64,000 nt of DNA from an uncultured Lachnospiraceae bacterium (GCA_949471785.1 CASWRE010000008.1:1-64000); one strand, 5' to 3'; positions 24,520 through 33,161 are shown, counted from the first letter of the stretch. The notes: generated by a model from the sequence alone, not told the origin. A program made the numbers and translations.

Positions 24520-26031
24520 TTATGCGCGCTGCATTAATTCTTTTAGTTGGTTATATAGCTTTAAATAGACGCGATAGTTTTTCTCGTAAATTTCCCGGTT
24601 CTCCGGATTGGGCTCATGGCGGCGGCGGGTCTGGACGGTCAGGGAGACGGCCTCGCCGAAATCTTTATAAAGGCCCGTGCCCACGCCGGCCAGCATGGCG
24701 GCGCCCAGGGTGGTGGCGGTGTCCGAGGCGGGCACAACGATAGGCTTCCCTGTCACGTCTGCTTTGATCTGCGTCCACAAAAGGGAGTTGGCGGAACCGC
24801 CCATGGCCCGCAGTACATCGGCTTTCGCGCCGATATTTTCCGCGGTGTCCAGATTGTGTTTCAGCGCGAAAGCCACGCCTTCCATGGCGGCCCGGATGAA
24901 ATGTCCTTTTGTTTTGGAAAAATCCAGGCCGTAGTAGACGCCTTTGGCTTTCGAATCCCAGATCGGGGAGCGCTCTCCGGCCATGTAGGGCAGGAAGACC
25001 ACGCCGTCGCTGCCCGGCGCTATGGCTTCGGCCTGTTCATTATAAAGCTCCAGAGAACTCTTGTCCGAATCCCTGCCGGCCAGTCTTTCGTAGGCGCCGA
25101 ATTCCTTTTCCAGCCAGCGCATCACGCCGCCGCCTCCGGTGGTGCCGCCCTGCAGCAGCCAGCAGCCGGGGATAACGTGATAGCCGAGAATTAATCTCGG
25201 ATCAGCCTGGTAATGATCGATACAGATGCTCATGCCCCCGGCCTGGCCGCCCTGTTCTTGGGTTTCGCCGGGATGGATGACGCCGGCGCCCAGGGTACCG
25301 CAGGCGGCGTCCAGCCCTCCCGCCGCCACGGGCGTGCCCGGAGCCAGACCGCAGGCTTTAGCCGCCTCGTCCGTCACCGTCCCGATGATCTCATGGCAGG
25401 GATGGATCGGAGGCAGAAAACGGACGGGAATGCCCAGGCGTTCGGCCATGGCCTCGTCCCAGACGCCCTTTTGCATATCAAAGCAGTGCAGACCGTAGCC
25501 CTGGGACAGATCCTGGGTCATTTCCCCCGTGAGTTTAAAAGCGATGTAGCTGTTGGATTGCAGGATCTTACTGATACGAGAATAAATCTCAGACATTTCA
25601 CGTTTATACCAGAGGATTTTGGCTGTAGTATAGGAGGGCTGCAGACTGTTGCCGGAGAGAGCAAAGAGAGCGTCGGCCCCGATGGCCTCATTTTGCTCCC
25701 GGCAGATATCGGCGGCCCGGGTGTCCATCCAGATCGGGGTGTTGGTCAGGACGCGTCCGTCCTCGTCCACGGCGATGGCGGACCAGCTCTGGCCGTCGAT
25801 GCCCACCCCGGCGATATCTCCGGGAGAGATATCGCTCTGCCGCAGCGCCGTCTTTGTGGCCTGGCAGACGGCGTCCCACCATTCTTCGGGATTCTGCTCC
25901 GCCCATCCGGGATGGGGATAATAGACCGCATAATCGGCTGTGACGGCGGAGAGGACGTGTCCTGCCCGGTCAAATATGGCGATTTTGCAGGCGCTGGTAC
26001 CAATATCGATGCCCAGCAAACAGGCGCTCAC
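24520..26031 (-). CDS. FGGY-family carbohydrate kinase, xylulokinase-like
   Basis: 503 residues with the FGGY fold: LLGIDIGTSACKIAIFD at the N-terminus (phosphate loop), IDGQSWSAIAVDEDG, GLDAACGTLGAG, and ALRAMGGSANS-type C-terminal ATPase motif (VLRAMGGSANSLLW). Xylulokinase is the closest general name, but related FGGY kinases act on many keto-sugars and polyols, including tagatose and tetritols. It overlaps the aldolase stop by four bases (ATGA), so both are translationally coupled. With a PfkB-type kinase in the same operon, two successive phosphorylations are implied; see findings. Confidence 0.88.
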   Translation of the reverse strand: MSACLLGIDIGTSACKIAIFDRAGHVLSAVTADYAVYYPHPGWAEQNPEEWWDAVCQATKTALRQSDISPGDIAGVGIDGQSWSAIAVDEDGRVLTNTPIWMDTRAADICREQNEAIGADALFALSGNSLQPSYTTAKILWYKREMSEIYSRISKILQSNSYIAFKLTGEMTQDLSQGYGLHCFDMQKGVWDEAMAERLGIPVRFLPPIHPCHEIIGTVTDEAAKACGLAPGTPVAAGGLDAACGTLGAGVIHPGETQEQGGQAGGMSICIDHYQADPRLILGYHVIPGCWLLQGGTTGGGGVMRWLEKEFGAYERLAGRDSDKSSLELYNEQAEAIAPGSDGVVFLPYMAGERSPIWDSKAKGVYYGLDFSKTKGHFIRAAMEGVAFALKHNLDTAENIGAKADVLRAMGGSANSLLWTQIKADVTGKPIVVPASDTATTLGAAMLAGVGTGLYKDFGEAVSLTVQTRRRHEPNPENREIYEKNYRVYLKLYNQLKELMQRA

Positions 26032-26888
26032 GGACGGCCTCCCGCTTTATGGTCGCAGCCGCAGACCAGCATCCGGTTTTTCACCAGTTCTTTTACGGCC
26101 TCCATGCCCACGACGCCCAGTTTCTTGGGGTCAAAAGTATCCGGCTTTTCCGCCAGCAGTTTTTTTCCGGCGTCGGTGTAGGCTACTCTGAGTTCCGTGG
26201 CAAAATTCACTTTGCAGATGCCCCGGCTCACACACTCCCGAACGTCGTCGTCGCTGAGGCCCGAAGCGCCGTGGAGCACCAGGGGGACGGACACGACCTC
26301 GCGGATTTCCGACACCCGCTTTTTGTCCAGCACGGGGGTTCCCACGTAGAATCCGTGGGCCGTGCCGATGCCGATGGCCAGGGAGGTGACGCCGGTGCGG
26401 GTTACGAACTCGGCGGCCTCCGCCGGATCGGTATTGGCGTCGCCGTCAGATTCCAGATCGTCCTCTTTACCGCCCACTTTTCCCAGTTCCGCTTCCACAG
26501 GGATGCCGCAGGCATTGGCCATATCGGCTACTTTTTTGGAGACGGCGATATTATCCTCGAAAGATTCGTGGGAGCCGTCGATCATCACAGAGGTGTAACC
26601 TACATGGATGGCCCGTGCAGCCAGCTCAAAGCTGCTGCCGTGGTCTAAGTGGAGGCAGACGGGGACGGAGGCTTTCCTGGCTTCGGCGGCGACGATGGCC
26701 CGGTAGGTCTCCAGACTGCCGTATTTGACGGTGGAGGGAGTGGTCTGCAGCATGACTGGGGCCCGGAGCTCTTCGGCGGCGGCGATGACGGCTTTGACCA
26801 TCTCCATGTTTTCTACATTGAAAGCGCCCACGGCGTATCCGCCGGCCTGGGCGTTGGTTAACATGGTGGCTGATGTAGTTAATGGCAT
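26028..26888 (-). CDS. Class II ketose-bisphosphate aldolase (GatY/FbaA family)
   Basis: 286 residues from ATG 26888 (MPLTTSATML) behind AGGAGGTATACCCT. Class II zinc aldolase motifs: GAFNVENMEMV, PVCLHLDHGSSFEL (metal-binding His), MIDGSHESFEDN, VEAELGKVGG (Glu) and GIGTAHGFYVG, LVLHGASG (His ligands). The family cleaves fructose- or tagatose-1,6-bisphosphate to dihydroxyacetone phosphate and glyceraldehyde-3-phosphate. It is the first gene of the five-gene operon. The AraC gene is divergent 220 bases away. Confidence 0.92.
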   Translation of the reverse strand: MPLTTSATMLTNAQAGGYAVGAFNVENMEMVKAVIAAAEELRAPVMLQTTPSTVKYGSLETYRAIVAAEARKASVPVCLHLDHGSSFELAARAIHVGYTSVMIDGSHESFEDNIAVSKKVADMANACGIPVEAELGKVGGKEDDLESDGDANTDPAEAAEFVTRTGVTSLAIGIGTAHGFYVGTPVLDKKRVSEIREVVSVPLVLHGASGLSDDDVRECVSRGICKVNFATELRVAYTDAGKKLLAEKPDTFDPKKLGVVGMEAVKELVKNRMLVCGCDHKAGGRP

Positions 26889-26966
26889 AGGGTATACCTC
26901 CTGTTGAGATAGGTGGCGGCTGTTTGCCGAATAGAGGCAAACAGCCACGAATTTCAGGCTCTCTTT

Positions 26967-26972
26967 ATTATA
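26967..26972 (-). promoter_or_regulatory. -10 element of the sugar operon
   Basis: TATAAT on the minus strand (plus 26967-26972), about 80 bases ahead of the aldolase start. The -35 position reads TGGTAT, weak, consistent with an activator-dependent promoter controlled by the divergent AraC protein. Confidence 0.45.
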
Positions 26973-27046
26973 GAAAATTATCAGGGAAAATACCAGAAAT
27001 ATAGTAGACAAAAAAGCGAAATGTGCGACGCGTCATCGAACATTTG

Positions 27047-27075
27047 TTGACGGAAAAGAAAAGCAGAGGTAAGAT
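27047..27075 (+). promoter_or_regulatory. Promoter of the AraC regulator
   Basis: TTGACG (27047-27052) and TAAGAT (27070-27075) are exactly 17 bases apart, 34 bases before the start at 27109. Confidence 0.6.
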
Positions 27076-27108
27076 GAAGGAATAACGGGACAGGTAAAGG
27101 GGGAAAGC

Positions 27109-27966
27109 ATGAGGACGGCATATACGGATCTGAATATTCGGATTAGTATGGGAAATACGACGTTTTTTGCGTTGAATATTGTATTTGAGCGCTTTCTGCG
27201 GTCCATGCCCAGGCACAGTCATGGCCATGACAGCTATGAACTGCATTATATTCCTCATGGCTATGGGCAGGTATGGATTGACGGGGCGGTGTACGAGATC
27301 AGGCCGAATACTCTTTATATGACGGGGCCTTCGGTGGAACATGAGCAGATTCCCCGGCGGGAAGATCCGATGGCGGAGTACTGTATTTATTTTAAGCTGA
27401 AACGGGGAGTGGGGGAGGAGGACCCGGCGGCGGCGAGGTTTGCCGGGACATTGTTCTGGTTTGGCCAGGACAGCCAGGAGCTGTATCCGCTGATGCAGCA
27501 GATTTTTTTTGAGCTGGAGCATAAGTATACGGGCTATATGGCTCAGGTAGAAGCGCTGCTGGCTCAATGCATTGTGAAGACAGTGCGCAATTATGAAACC
27601 CGGCGAGAATCCACGTCTCATTTTTCGCCCTCGAATCTGGTGGACAGCAAATATCTGATTGTGGAGGAGAGCTTTCTCTATGACTACGGAGAGCTGACGC
27701 TGGAAGAGCTGGCCCGGCGGCTGGGACTGGGGATACGCCAGACGGAACGTTTTTTAAAGGAATACTATGGCCGTACATTTCTGCAGAAAAAGACAGAGGC
27801 AAAAATGTCCGTGGCCAAGCTGTACCTGGCCGACCCGGAGACCTCTATCTCAGAGGCCGCCGAGCGGCTGGGTTATTCGTCGGTACAGCATTTTTGCTAT
27901 GCTTTCCGCCGGTATTACGGAAAGACGGCGGGAGATTACAGGAAGGAGTTGCAGGGAGAGGCTTGA
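27109..27966 (+). CDS. AraC-family regulator of the sugar operon
   Basis: 285 residues. N-terminal cupin sensor (HSHGHDSYELHYIPHGYGQVW ends near residue 60; metal/sugar pocket) and C-terminal double helix-turn-helix: LTLEELARRLGLGIRQTERFLKEYYG and SISEAAERLGYSSVQHFCYAFRRYYGKTAGDYRK. Such regulators activate sugar catabolism in response to the substrate. It is divergent from the aldolase-kinase-dehydrogenase-kinase-reductase operon and lacks a neighbouring transporter. Its stop is two bases from the stop of the converging gene at 27968. Confidence 0.9.
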   Translation: MRTAYTDLNIRISMGNTTFFALNIVFERFLRSMPRHSHGHDSYELHYIPHGYGQVWIDGAVYEIRPNTLYMTGPSVEHEQIPRREDPMAEYCIYFKLKRGVGEEDPAAARFAGTLFWFGQDSQELYPLMQQIFFELEHKYTGYMAQVEALLAQCIVKTVRNYETRRESTSHFSPSNLVDSKYLIVEESFLYDYGELTLEELARRLGLGIRQTERFLKEYYGRTFLQKKTEAKMSVAKLYLADPETSISEAAERLGYSSVQHFCYAFRRYYGKTAGDYRKELQGEA

Positions 27967-27967
27967 T

Positions 27968-29002
27968 TTACAGATCCTGTTTTTCGTCGTATGTGTGGAA
28001 TTCACCGTTCAGATTGTAGCCCTGGGACCGGGAAGTTTCGGCTTTGTCGTGCCGGGCGTTTTTCCTGGAGCGGACAATAACGGTGACGATGACCGCCACG
28101 ACGGCGAGGAAAAGTACAATGGCCAGAATCAGAAAGAAGCTTGCCGTGCGGCGCTGGCTCCCGGTAATGGCGGCCGGCTCCCGGGATGCGCCGGAGGAGA
28201 GGCCGTCGGCCGTGTAAATAAATGTGTCCGTCAGAACTTTTTCATCTGCCCGGGCGCTGTCCGCGCAGTCGTCGAAATTTTCCCAGAAAAGATCCATAAC
28301 GCGGTCGGTGAGGACGCCTGCAGCGTCGTCCCCCAGGATGTAGACGGTGTTCCAGTCATCGGTAATGACCAGGAGGAAATGTCCTTCGTCGGTGAAAAGG
28401 CGGCTGTACAGGCTGTCGGCTTCGGACTGATCCAGAACTGTTCTGCTCAGATAGATATGGGGCTGTACGCCTGTGACCGAGTAGAACTTTTTCAGGGACT
28501 TTTCCAGGGCGGACGCGTCCCCGATCCAGCCAAGCTCGTCGGTGTAATAGGCCGTTTCGTGGATGGCGGAGGAGGGGAGCGGCGTCACATGAACCTGCGA
28601 TGCGGACGTTTCCCGGTGGTGATCTGTGGTGATCCTGCGGGGGATTTGGGCGGCGCAGACGACGATGATGATCAGGACACACACCGCCAGCAGGACGGAC
28701 AGACAGCCGCCGCCCCGTCTCCTGCGGCGGAATCCGCCTCCGGGAGGCGGCGGAGGCATACCCGGTCCCGGATGTCTGCGCCATGGCCTGCGGGGCGGCG
28801 GGGGCATACCGGGCCCTCCCATACCCCAGCCGGGCCCGCCCATACCGACGTGGCCGCGGGAACCTGCGGGCCTGTGTACGCCGCCCGTCCGCGGCATGCG
28901 TCCTGTGGTTCCGCCGGGCCTGGGCCCTCCGCCCGTCCGTGGCGCTCTGTGAGTTCCTCCTGTCCGTCCTCCGGCGGGACGGCTTCCGCCTGCTCTTGCC
29001 AT
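27968..29002 (-). CDS. Two-helix membrane protein with Gly/Pro/Arg-rich N-terminus and extracellular TPM-like domain
   Basis: 344 residues. The first 98 are low-complexity Gly/Pro/Arg (for example GMGGPGWGMGGPGMPPPPRR), of a kind that often binds RNA or phase-separates. A membrane helix at about 101-118 follows, then an extracellular domain (about 120-285) with HVTPLPSSAIHETAYYTDELGW and HFLLVITDDWNTVYILGDDAAG resembling the TPM (YgcG/phosphatase-like) fold. A second helix lies about 285-310, then a short charged tail. It is preceded by AAGGAGGAACTGCC. Function unknown; the low-complexity head is strongly atypical for this fold. Confidence 0.6.
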   Translation of the reverse strand: MARAGGSRPAGGRTGGTHRAPRTGGGPRPGGTTGRMPRTGGVHRPAGSRGHVGMGGPGWGMGGPGMPPPPRRPWRRHPGPGMPPPPPGGGFRRRRRGGGCLSVLLAVCVLIIIVVCAAQIPRRITTDHHRETSASQVHVTPLPSSAIHETAYYTDELGWIGDASALEKSLKKFYSVTGVQPHIYLSRTVLDQSEADSLYSRLFTDEGHFLLVITDDWNTVYILGDDAAGVLTDRVMDLFWENFDDCADSARADEKVLTDTFIYTADGLSSGASREPAAITGSQRRTASFFLILAIVLFLAVVAVIVTVIVRSRKNARHDKAETSRSQGYNLNGEFHTYDEKQDL

Positions 29003-29064
29003 GGCAGTTCCTCCTTAATACATATACAAATTTAACGGCAGGTGTCATAAAAGTATATAAAAAA

Positions 29065-29138
29065 TGGAAGCAAAGGGGCTCGAACCCTTGGCCTCCCGCT
29101 AGTCAGGCGAGCGCTCATCCCAGCTGAGCTATGCTTCC
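29065..29138 (-). tRNA. tRNA-Val (anticodon GAC)
   Basis: On the minus strand the sequence starts GGAAGCATAGCTCAGC, with D arm GCTC/GAGC, anticodon stem CTCGC/GCGGG, loop CTGACTA (anticodon GAC, reads GTC codons), T arm AAGGG-TTCGAGC-CCCTT, acceptor TGCTTCC and discriminator A. The terminal CCA is not encoded. All stems are well paired. Confidence 0.93.
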
Positions 29139-29197
29139 ATGTTTCCCATTATACCACAGAACGGGAGAAAATCAATGGGAAATAAAAATGAAGGAAC

Positions 29198-29236
29198 AGA
29201 ATCTGCAACAGTGAAGCCGAAGGCCGAACTGTTCCC
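29198..29236. repeat. REP-like dispersed palindrome, copy B
   Basis: CAGAATCTGCAACAGTGAAG followed by CCGAAGGCCGAACTGTTCCC, an imperfect palindrome (AACAGT...ACTGTT around GCCGAAGGC), nearly identical to the copy at 843-883. Confidence 0.55.
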
Positions 29237-29247
29237 ATTATATTCAG

Positions 29248-29275
29248 TTGACATCCCGTCATCCCGGGGTATAAT
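29248..29275 (+). promoter_or_regulatory. Promoter of the VWA-lipoprotein operon
   Basis: TTGACA (29248-29253) and TATAAT (29270-29275), both consensus, 16 bases apart, 60 bases before the first gene. Confidence 0.8.
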
Positions 29276-29335
29276 ACAAATAGTAGGTAAAGTTACGAAA
29301 AGAAGACTCTTTTTTCAGAAAAATCCAGCTGTTCT

Positions 29336-29788
29336 ATGAATGAAGAAAAAAAGATGAAGATAAAAAAATTGCAGCGCCAGGCGGCGGATTCCACCGATGA
29401 GCTGTTGGCCATCAGCGAGGATATCGGCAGTTATGTCATTTCGGCATACGGCAGTGTTTCCGGGGAGCTGTTTACCATGCAGTGTAAGATCCAACTGGCG
29501 CGATGCCGGCGTCTGATTGAAAGCATACGGGAGACGGACGAGGCGCTGGCGGGCGTCGCCTCCTGTACCGGAAGCATCGCCCTGACCCGGCAGCTTCTGG
29601 CTCAGAATCTGCTGCTGGCGGAGCAGAAACAAAGTTTGCTGGAGGATTTCCTCGCCCATTCCGATTCCGTCCGGTCCCGGCTTAAAGATGCCAGAGATAT
29701 GGAGGACAGGGCCGGGATACTGCGGCTGCAAAATACATTAAGAAGGGAGCTTTCCCCATGCCGGAGCGAAAAAGAAAATGGAAACTGA
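29336..29788 (+). CDS. Unrecognised coiled-coil protein, first gene of the VWA operon
   Basis: 150 residues, almost entirely helical with no membrane segment or signal peptide, e.g. KIKKLQRQAADSTDELLAI and LARCRRLIESIRETDEAL. No strong ribosome site precedes ATG 29336. It overlaps the following membrane-protein gene by 31 bases and shares its promoter. I recognise no family. A scaffold or partner role for the next two proteins is only inference. Confidence 0.65.
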   Translation: MNEEKKMKIKKLQRQAADSTDELLAISEDIGSYVISAYGSVSGELFTMQCKIQLARCRRLIESIRETDEALAGVASCTGSIALTRQLLAQNLLLAEQKQSLLEDFLAHSDSVRSRLKDARDMEDRAGILRLQNTLRRELSPCRSEKENGN

Positions 29789-30534
29789 TATATGTACTGG
29801 CCGTGTTGGGGCTGTTCGGCATTGCGTATCTCTGCCAGTATCTGGCCAGGGACGGCCTCATCATAAACTACGGCATTCGGTTTTACCGGAATCTGCAGGG
29901 CGGTATCCTCGTCGTGGGAAGCGCGGTCAGTCTGGTTGTCCTTTTACTGTACGCCCTTGACCTCAGAAAATATACGGCGTGGCTGCAGGCCCGCGGGGAG
30001 GAGAATGCCGGAGACAGCACGGAGACGCCGGAGGCGCTGTCGGCTAAATCCAGGCACAGAGAGGTTCTGTCGGTTTCCAGGAAGATGGATTCGGCGAAAC
30101 TCAAAGAGCTTCTGACGGAATACGCCGCACAGAAATGGCGGGCGCTGTCCCAGCCTCTGATGCAGATCAAACTTCAGCTGGATATTATGGATGAGCATCA
30201 GGAAAAATTGTCTCATCTGCTGGATGCCAATGGCGCTGATGCTCTGGCCAATACGGAGGATGTCCTGGACCGTGTGGAGCAGTACCTGTGTAAGAATGTC
30301 CGAAAGGTACTGAATTATCTGGATGTGGCCGACAGCGATGTGCCGAAAGATATCCAATTGGTTCGGGAAAAACTGGCGGTCTGTCATGACGAGGGACAGA
30401 AGCAGTTACAGCAGGTGCAGGAGTTTCTCTTTGCCCTGGCGGATTTTCTGAACAAGCAGGGCGAGGACGACAACACCATGGAGATGTTGGATATTTACAA
30501 ATCCACAATCCTGTCATCGATTGAGGAGGAGTGA
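29758..30534 (+). CDS. Membrane protein with helical domain, possibly XpaC-like
   Basis: 258 residues. Two N-terminal membrane helices (about 8-26 and 42-63) precede a long cytoplasmic helical domain (VSRKMDSAKLKELLTEYAAQ; VEQYLCKNVRKVLNYLDVAD; VREKLAVCHDEGQKQL). The topology and the helical tail recall XpaC/toxic-anion-associated proteins, which often neighbour TelA and VWA proteins, but the match is only general. It begins behind AAGGGAG within the 3' end of the coiled-coil gene and precedes the VWA lipoprotein by 35 bases. Function unknown. Confidence 0.6.
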   Translation: MPERKRKWKLIYVLAVLGLFGIAYLCQYLARDGLIINYGIRFYRNLQGGILVVGSAVSLVVLLLYALDLRKYTAWLQARGEENAGDSTETPEALSAKSRHREVLSVSRKMDSAKLKELLTEYAAQKWRALSQPLMQIKLQLDIMDEHQEKLSHLLDANGADALANTEDVLDRVEQYLCKNVRKVLNYLDVADSDVPKDIQLVREKLAVCHDEGQKQLQQVQEFLFALADFLNKQGEDDNTMEMLDIYKSTILSSIEEE

Positions 30535-30569
30535 CGATTTTGCGTGGAGTGAAAGAAAGGAAAAATAGC

Positions 30570-32276
30570 ATGAAAAAGTACAGGAAACCTGCAGTCTTTT
30601 GCCGATCACTGTCTGTCTTTCTGGCGGCGGCCGCTTTTGCGGTGCTGCTTGGCGGATGCGGGAACGGTTCCGTCCGGACGGAACGCAACGAGGAAACGCT
30701 CAGTTATGAGGACGCGGAGGCGGAGATAAATTCCATGATGAAGAAAATCCAGGTCACTGAGGTGGAGAATCCGACGCTGGATATCTATTCCGACGAGATG
30801 TCCGAGGCGGATGTTCTGGCGGATATCGACACCTTCCCCGTCACCACAGCGGGAGACGGGGAGGTCAATATTGAGATTGCCGCCGCCACGGAGCTTTCCT
30901 CCGAGGCCCCCGACGACTGGATAAACGTGGTGGCCCGGAACTTCAATGAAGCCGGTATCACCGTGGGCGGCAAGAAGGCTACGGTTTCCGTGAGGAAAAT
31001 TACCTCGGGAGAGGTGGTGACGTATATCAATGCGGACGCCTATCATCCTCATATGTTTATTCCCTCCAATGACGCATGGGGAAAGATGCTGGAGATATCC
31101 CAGCCCGGAATTGAGAAAATCGCGGACCGCCTCGCGGGAAACACGGCCGGGATTCTGATTCAGAATGATGTATATGAATCTTTTATAGAAAAATATAAGG
31201 AGCCCACCGTGGCCAATGTCCTGGAGGCGACTCTGGCCGGAGATCTGCTCTTTGCCTACACAAATCCTTATACATCCAGCACGGGCCTGAATATCCTGAC
31301 GGCCATGCTGAAAGCTTTTGACGAGACAAACCCGCTGTCGGGCAAGGCCCAGGACAAACTGCTGGAATACCAGCAGTCCTCTCCGCCGGTGGCTTACACC
31401 ACGGCGGTATTGAGAAACCAGGCGTCCAAGGGTGTGATCAATGCGATGGTCATGGAGGAGCAGGCCTATATCAATACGCCGGAACTGGCGGATTATGTCT
31501 ATATTCCCGCGGGTATCCGTCACGACCATCCGGCCTACATTTTTGATTACTGTACGGCGGAGGAGCGGGAGACGGCTCTGAAATTCGTGGAGTATTGTCA
31601 GAATGAAGAGAGCCAGAAGCTGGCCGCTGAGAGGGGCTTTAACCGCCACGACGAGTATGTGTCCCAGGATACGGGGATGAATGGCCTGGAGTATATCACT
31701 GCCCAGAAAGTCTGGAAGAAAAACAAAAATGGCGGTAAGCCGATTATTGCCGTGTTTGTCGCCGACGTTTCCGGTTCCATGAGCGGGGAACCTTTAAACT
31801 CGTTGAAATCGTCACTGATCGGCGCGTCCTCTTATATCGGATCTGACCATTATATCGGTCTGGTCAGCTATTCCAGCGACGTTACCGTCAATTTGCCCAT
31901 CGGGCAGTTTGACGCAAAACAGAAGGCGTATTTTTCCGGGGAGGTGAAAAATCTCTCGGAAGGCGGCAGTACCGCCACGTATGACGCGCTGCTGGTCGCC
32001 CTAAATATGCTGAATGAAAAGGCAAAAGAAGTTCCCGACGCCAAGCTTATGCTCTTTGTGCTGTCCGACGGCGAGCAAAATGAGGGCTACAGTCTGAAAC
32101 GGGTGACTCCCATCGTGGCGGGTATGCAGGTGCCGGTCTATACCATCGGCTATAATTATGCGGACGAAAACGGGGAATTAAGTATTCTGTCCGGCATCAA
32201 TGAGGCGGCGTCTTTGAATGCTACCAGCGATGATATTGCCAACCAGCTCAGGAATCTCTTTAATGTGACGGTATGA
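30570..32276 (+). CDS. Lipoprotein with solute-binding-like and VWA domains
   Basis: 568 residues from ATG 30570 (MKKYRK) behind GAAAGG. Lipoprotein signal with lipobox LLGGC at Cys 30, so membrane-anchored outside. Residues about 85-370 resemble bacterial extracellular solute-binding domains (SBP_bac_11-like: NVVARNFNEAGITVGGKKAT; MVMEEQAYINTPELADYVYIP). Residues about 390-560 form a VWA domain with the MIDAS motif DVSGSMSG, then SEGGSTATYDAL and LFVLSDGEQN. VWA proteins bind metal-dependently to protein partners. Third in an operon after a coiled-coil protein and a two-helix protein. The ligand is unknown. Confidence 0.82.
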   Translation: MKKYRKPAVFCRSLSVFLAAAAFAVLLGGCGNGSVRTERNEETLSYEDAEAEINSMMKKIQVTEVENPTLDIYSDEMSEADVLADIDTFPVTTAGDGEVNIEIAAATELSSEAPDDWINVVARNFNEAGITVGGKKATVSVRKITSGEVVTYINADAYHPHMFIPSNDAWGKMLEISQPGIEKIADRLAGNTAGILIQNDVYESFIEKYKEPTVANVLEATLAGDLLFAYTNPYTSSTGLNILTAMLKAFDETNPLSGKAQDKLLEYQQSSPPVAYTTAVLRNQASKGVINAMVMEEQAYINTPELADYVYIPAGIRHDHPAYIFDYCTAEERETALKFVEYCQNEESQKLAAERGFNRHDEYVSQDTGMNGLEYITAQKVWKKNKNGGKPIIAVFVADVSGSMSGEPLNSLKSSLIGASSYIGSDHYIGLVSYSSDVTVNLPIGQFDAKQKAYFSGEVKNLSEGGSTATYDALLVALNMLNEKAKEVPDAKLMLFVLSDGEQNEGYSLKRVTPIVAGMQVPVYTIGYNYADENGELSILSGINEAASLNATSDDIANQLRNLFNVTV

Positions 32277-32324
32277 CGCAGATGCGGCGGTAGAAAAAGA
32301 GTCAGCGGTCAGGGAGCGCAGAAT

Positions 32325-33161
32325 ATGGAACGATGCAGAATCGCCCTCGTTCAGATGGACAGCCAGGCGGACAGAGAAAAAAATATGAGAAGCGTGGAAG
32401 CGGCCGTGGCCAAGGCCGTCGCCGGGGGAGCGGGATTTGTGATGTTTCCGGAGACGGTGGAATACATCGGCGAAGACTTTTCGGGAAATGCCAGCGAGAT
32501 TCCGGGTCCGGTGAGCGAACGTTTCGGCCGTCTGGCCGGGAAGTACGGGATCTGGCTCCACGCAGGGAGCGTGACGGAAAAGAGAAAGGGGAAACCCTGC
32601 AACCTGACCATGCTTTTTGGGCCGGACGGCCGTCTGGCAGCCCGGTATCGGAAGGTACACCTTTTTGATGTAGATGTGGAGGAAGGGCCTGTTTATCGGG
32701 AATCGGATGAAATTGCTCCCGGGGACCGGCTGGCGCTGGCGGATACGGCTTTGGGCCGGATAGGGCTTTCCATCTGCTATGACCTGCGGTTTCCGCAACT
32801 ATATGGCCTGTATGCGGATTGGGGGGCCGAGATCCTGACGGTGGCGGCGAATTTTACCGACGTCACCGGCGAGGCCCACTGGGAGCCGCTATTGCGGGCC
32901 CGGGCCATTGAGAATACCTGTTATGTGCTGGCCTGCGGCCAGTGCGGCGTAAAGCCGGCTTTCCGTGCCCATGGCCATTCCATGATCATTGATCCCTGGG
33001 GGCGCGTCCTGGCGGAGGCCGGAGAGGAGCCGGAGATTCTCTATGCATGGCTGGAGCCGGAGACGCTTGAAGCGGCCCGCCGCCAGATTCCCTGTCTGAA
33101 GAATCAGCGGAGAGATCTGTATACAGTAAAAGCTAATGGGGAAAAGATGGCTGCTGATTAG
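32325..33161 (+). CDS. Carbon-nitrogen hydrolase, nitrilase superfamily (Nit-like amidase)
   Basis: 278 residues with the Glu-Lys-Cys triad: Glu in FPETVEYIG, Lys in YRKVHLFDVDV, Cys in LSICYDLRFPQLY. RAHGHSMIIDPWG near residue 220 resembles Nit1/Nit2-type amidases, which hydrolyse omega-amides or deaminated glutathione. It follows the VWA lipoprotein gene by 48 bases and could be on the same transcript, but function gives no obvious link. Start ATG 32325 is behind AGGGAGCGCAGAAT. Confidence 0.88.
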   Translation: MERCRIALVQMDSQADREKNMRSVEAAVAKAVAGGAGFVMFPETVEYIGEDFSGNASEIPGPVSERFGRLAGKYGIWLHAGSVTEKRKGKPCNLTMLFGPDGRLAARYRKVHLFDVDVEEGPVYRESDEIAPGDRLALADTALGRIGLSICYDLRFPQLYGLYADWGAEILTVAANFTDVTGEAHWEPLLRARAIENTCYVLACGQCGVKPAFRAHGHSMIIDPWGRVLAEAGEEPEILYAWLEPETLEAARRQIPCLKNQRRDLYTVKANGEKMAAD

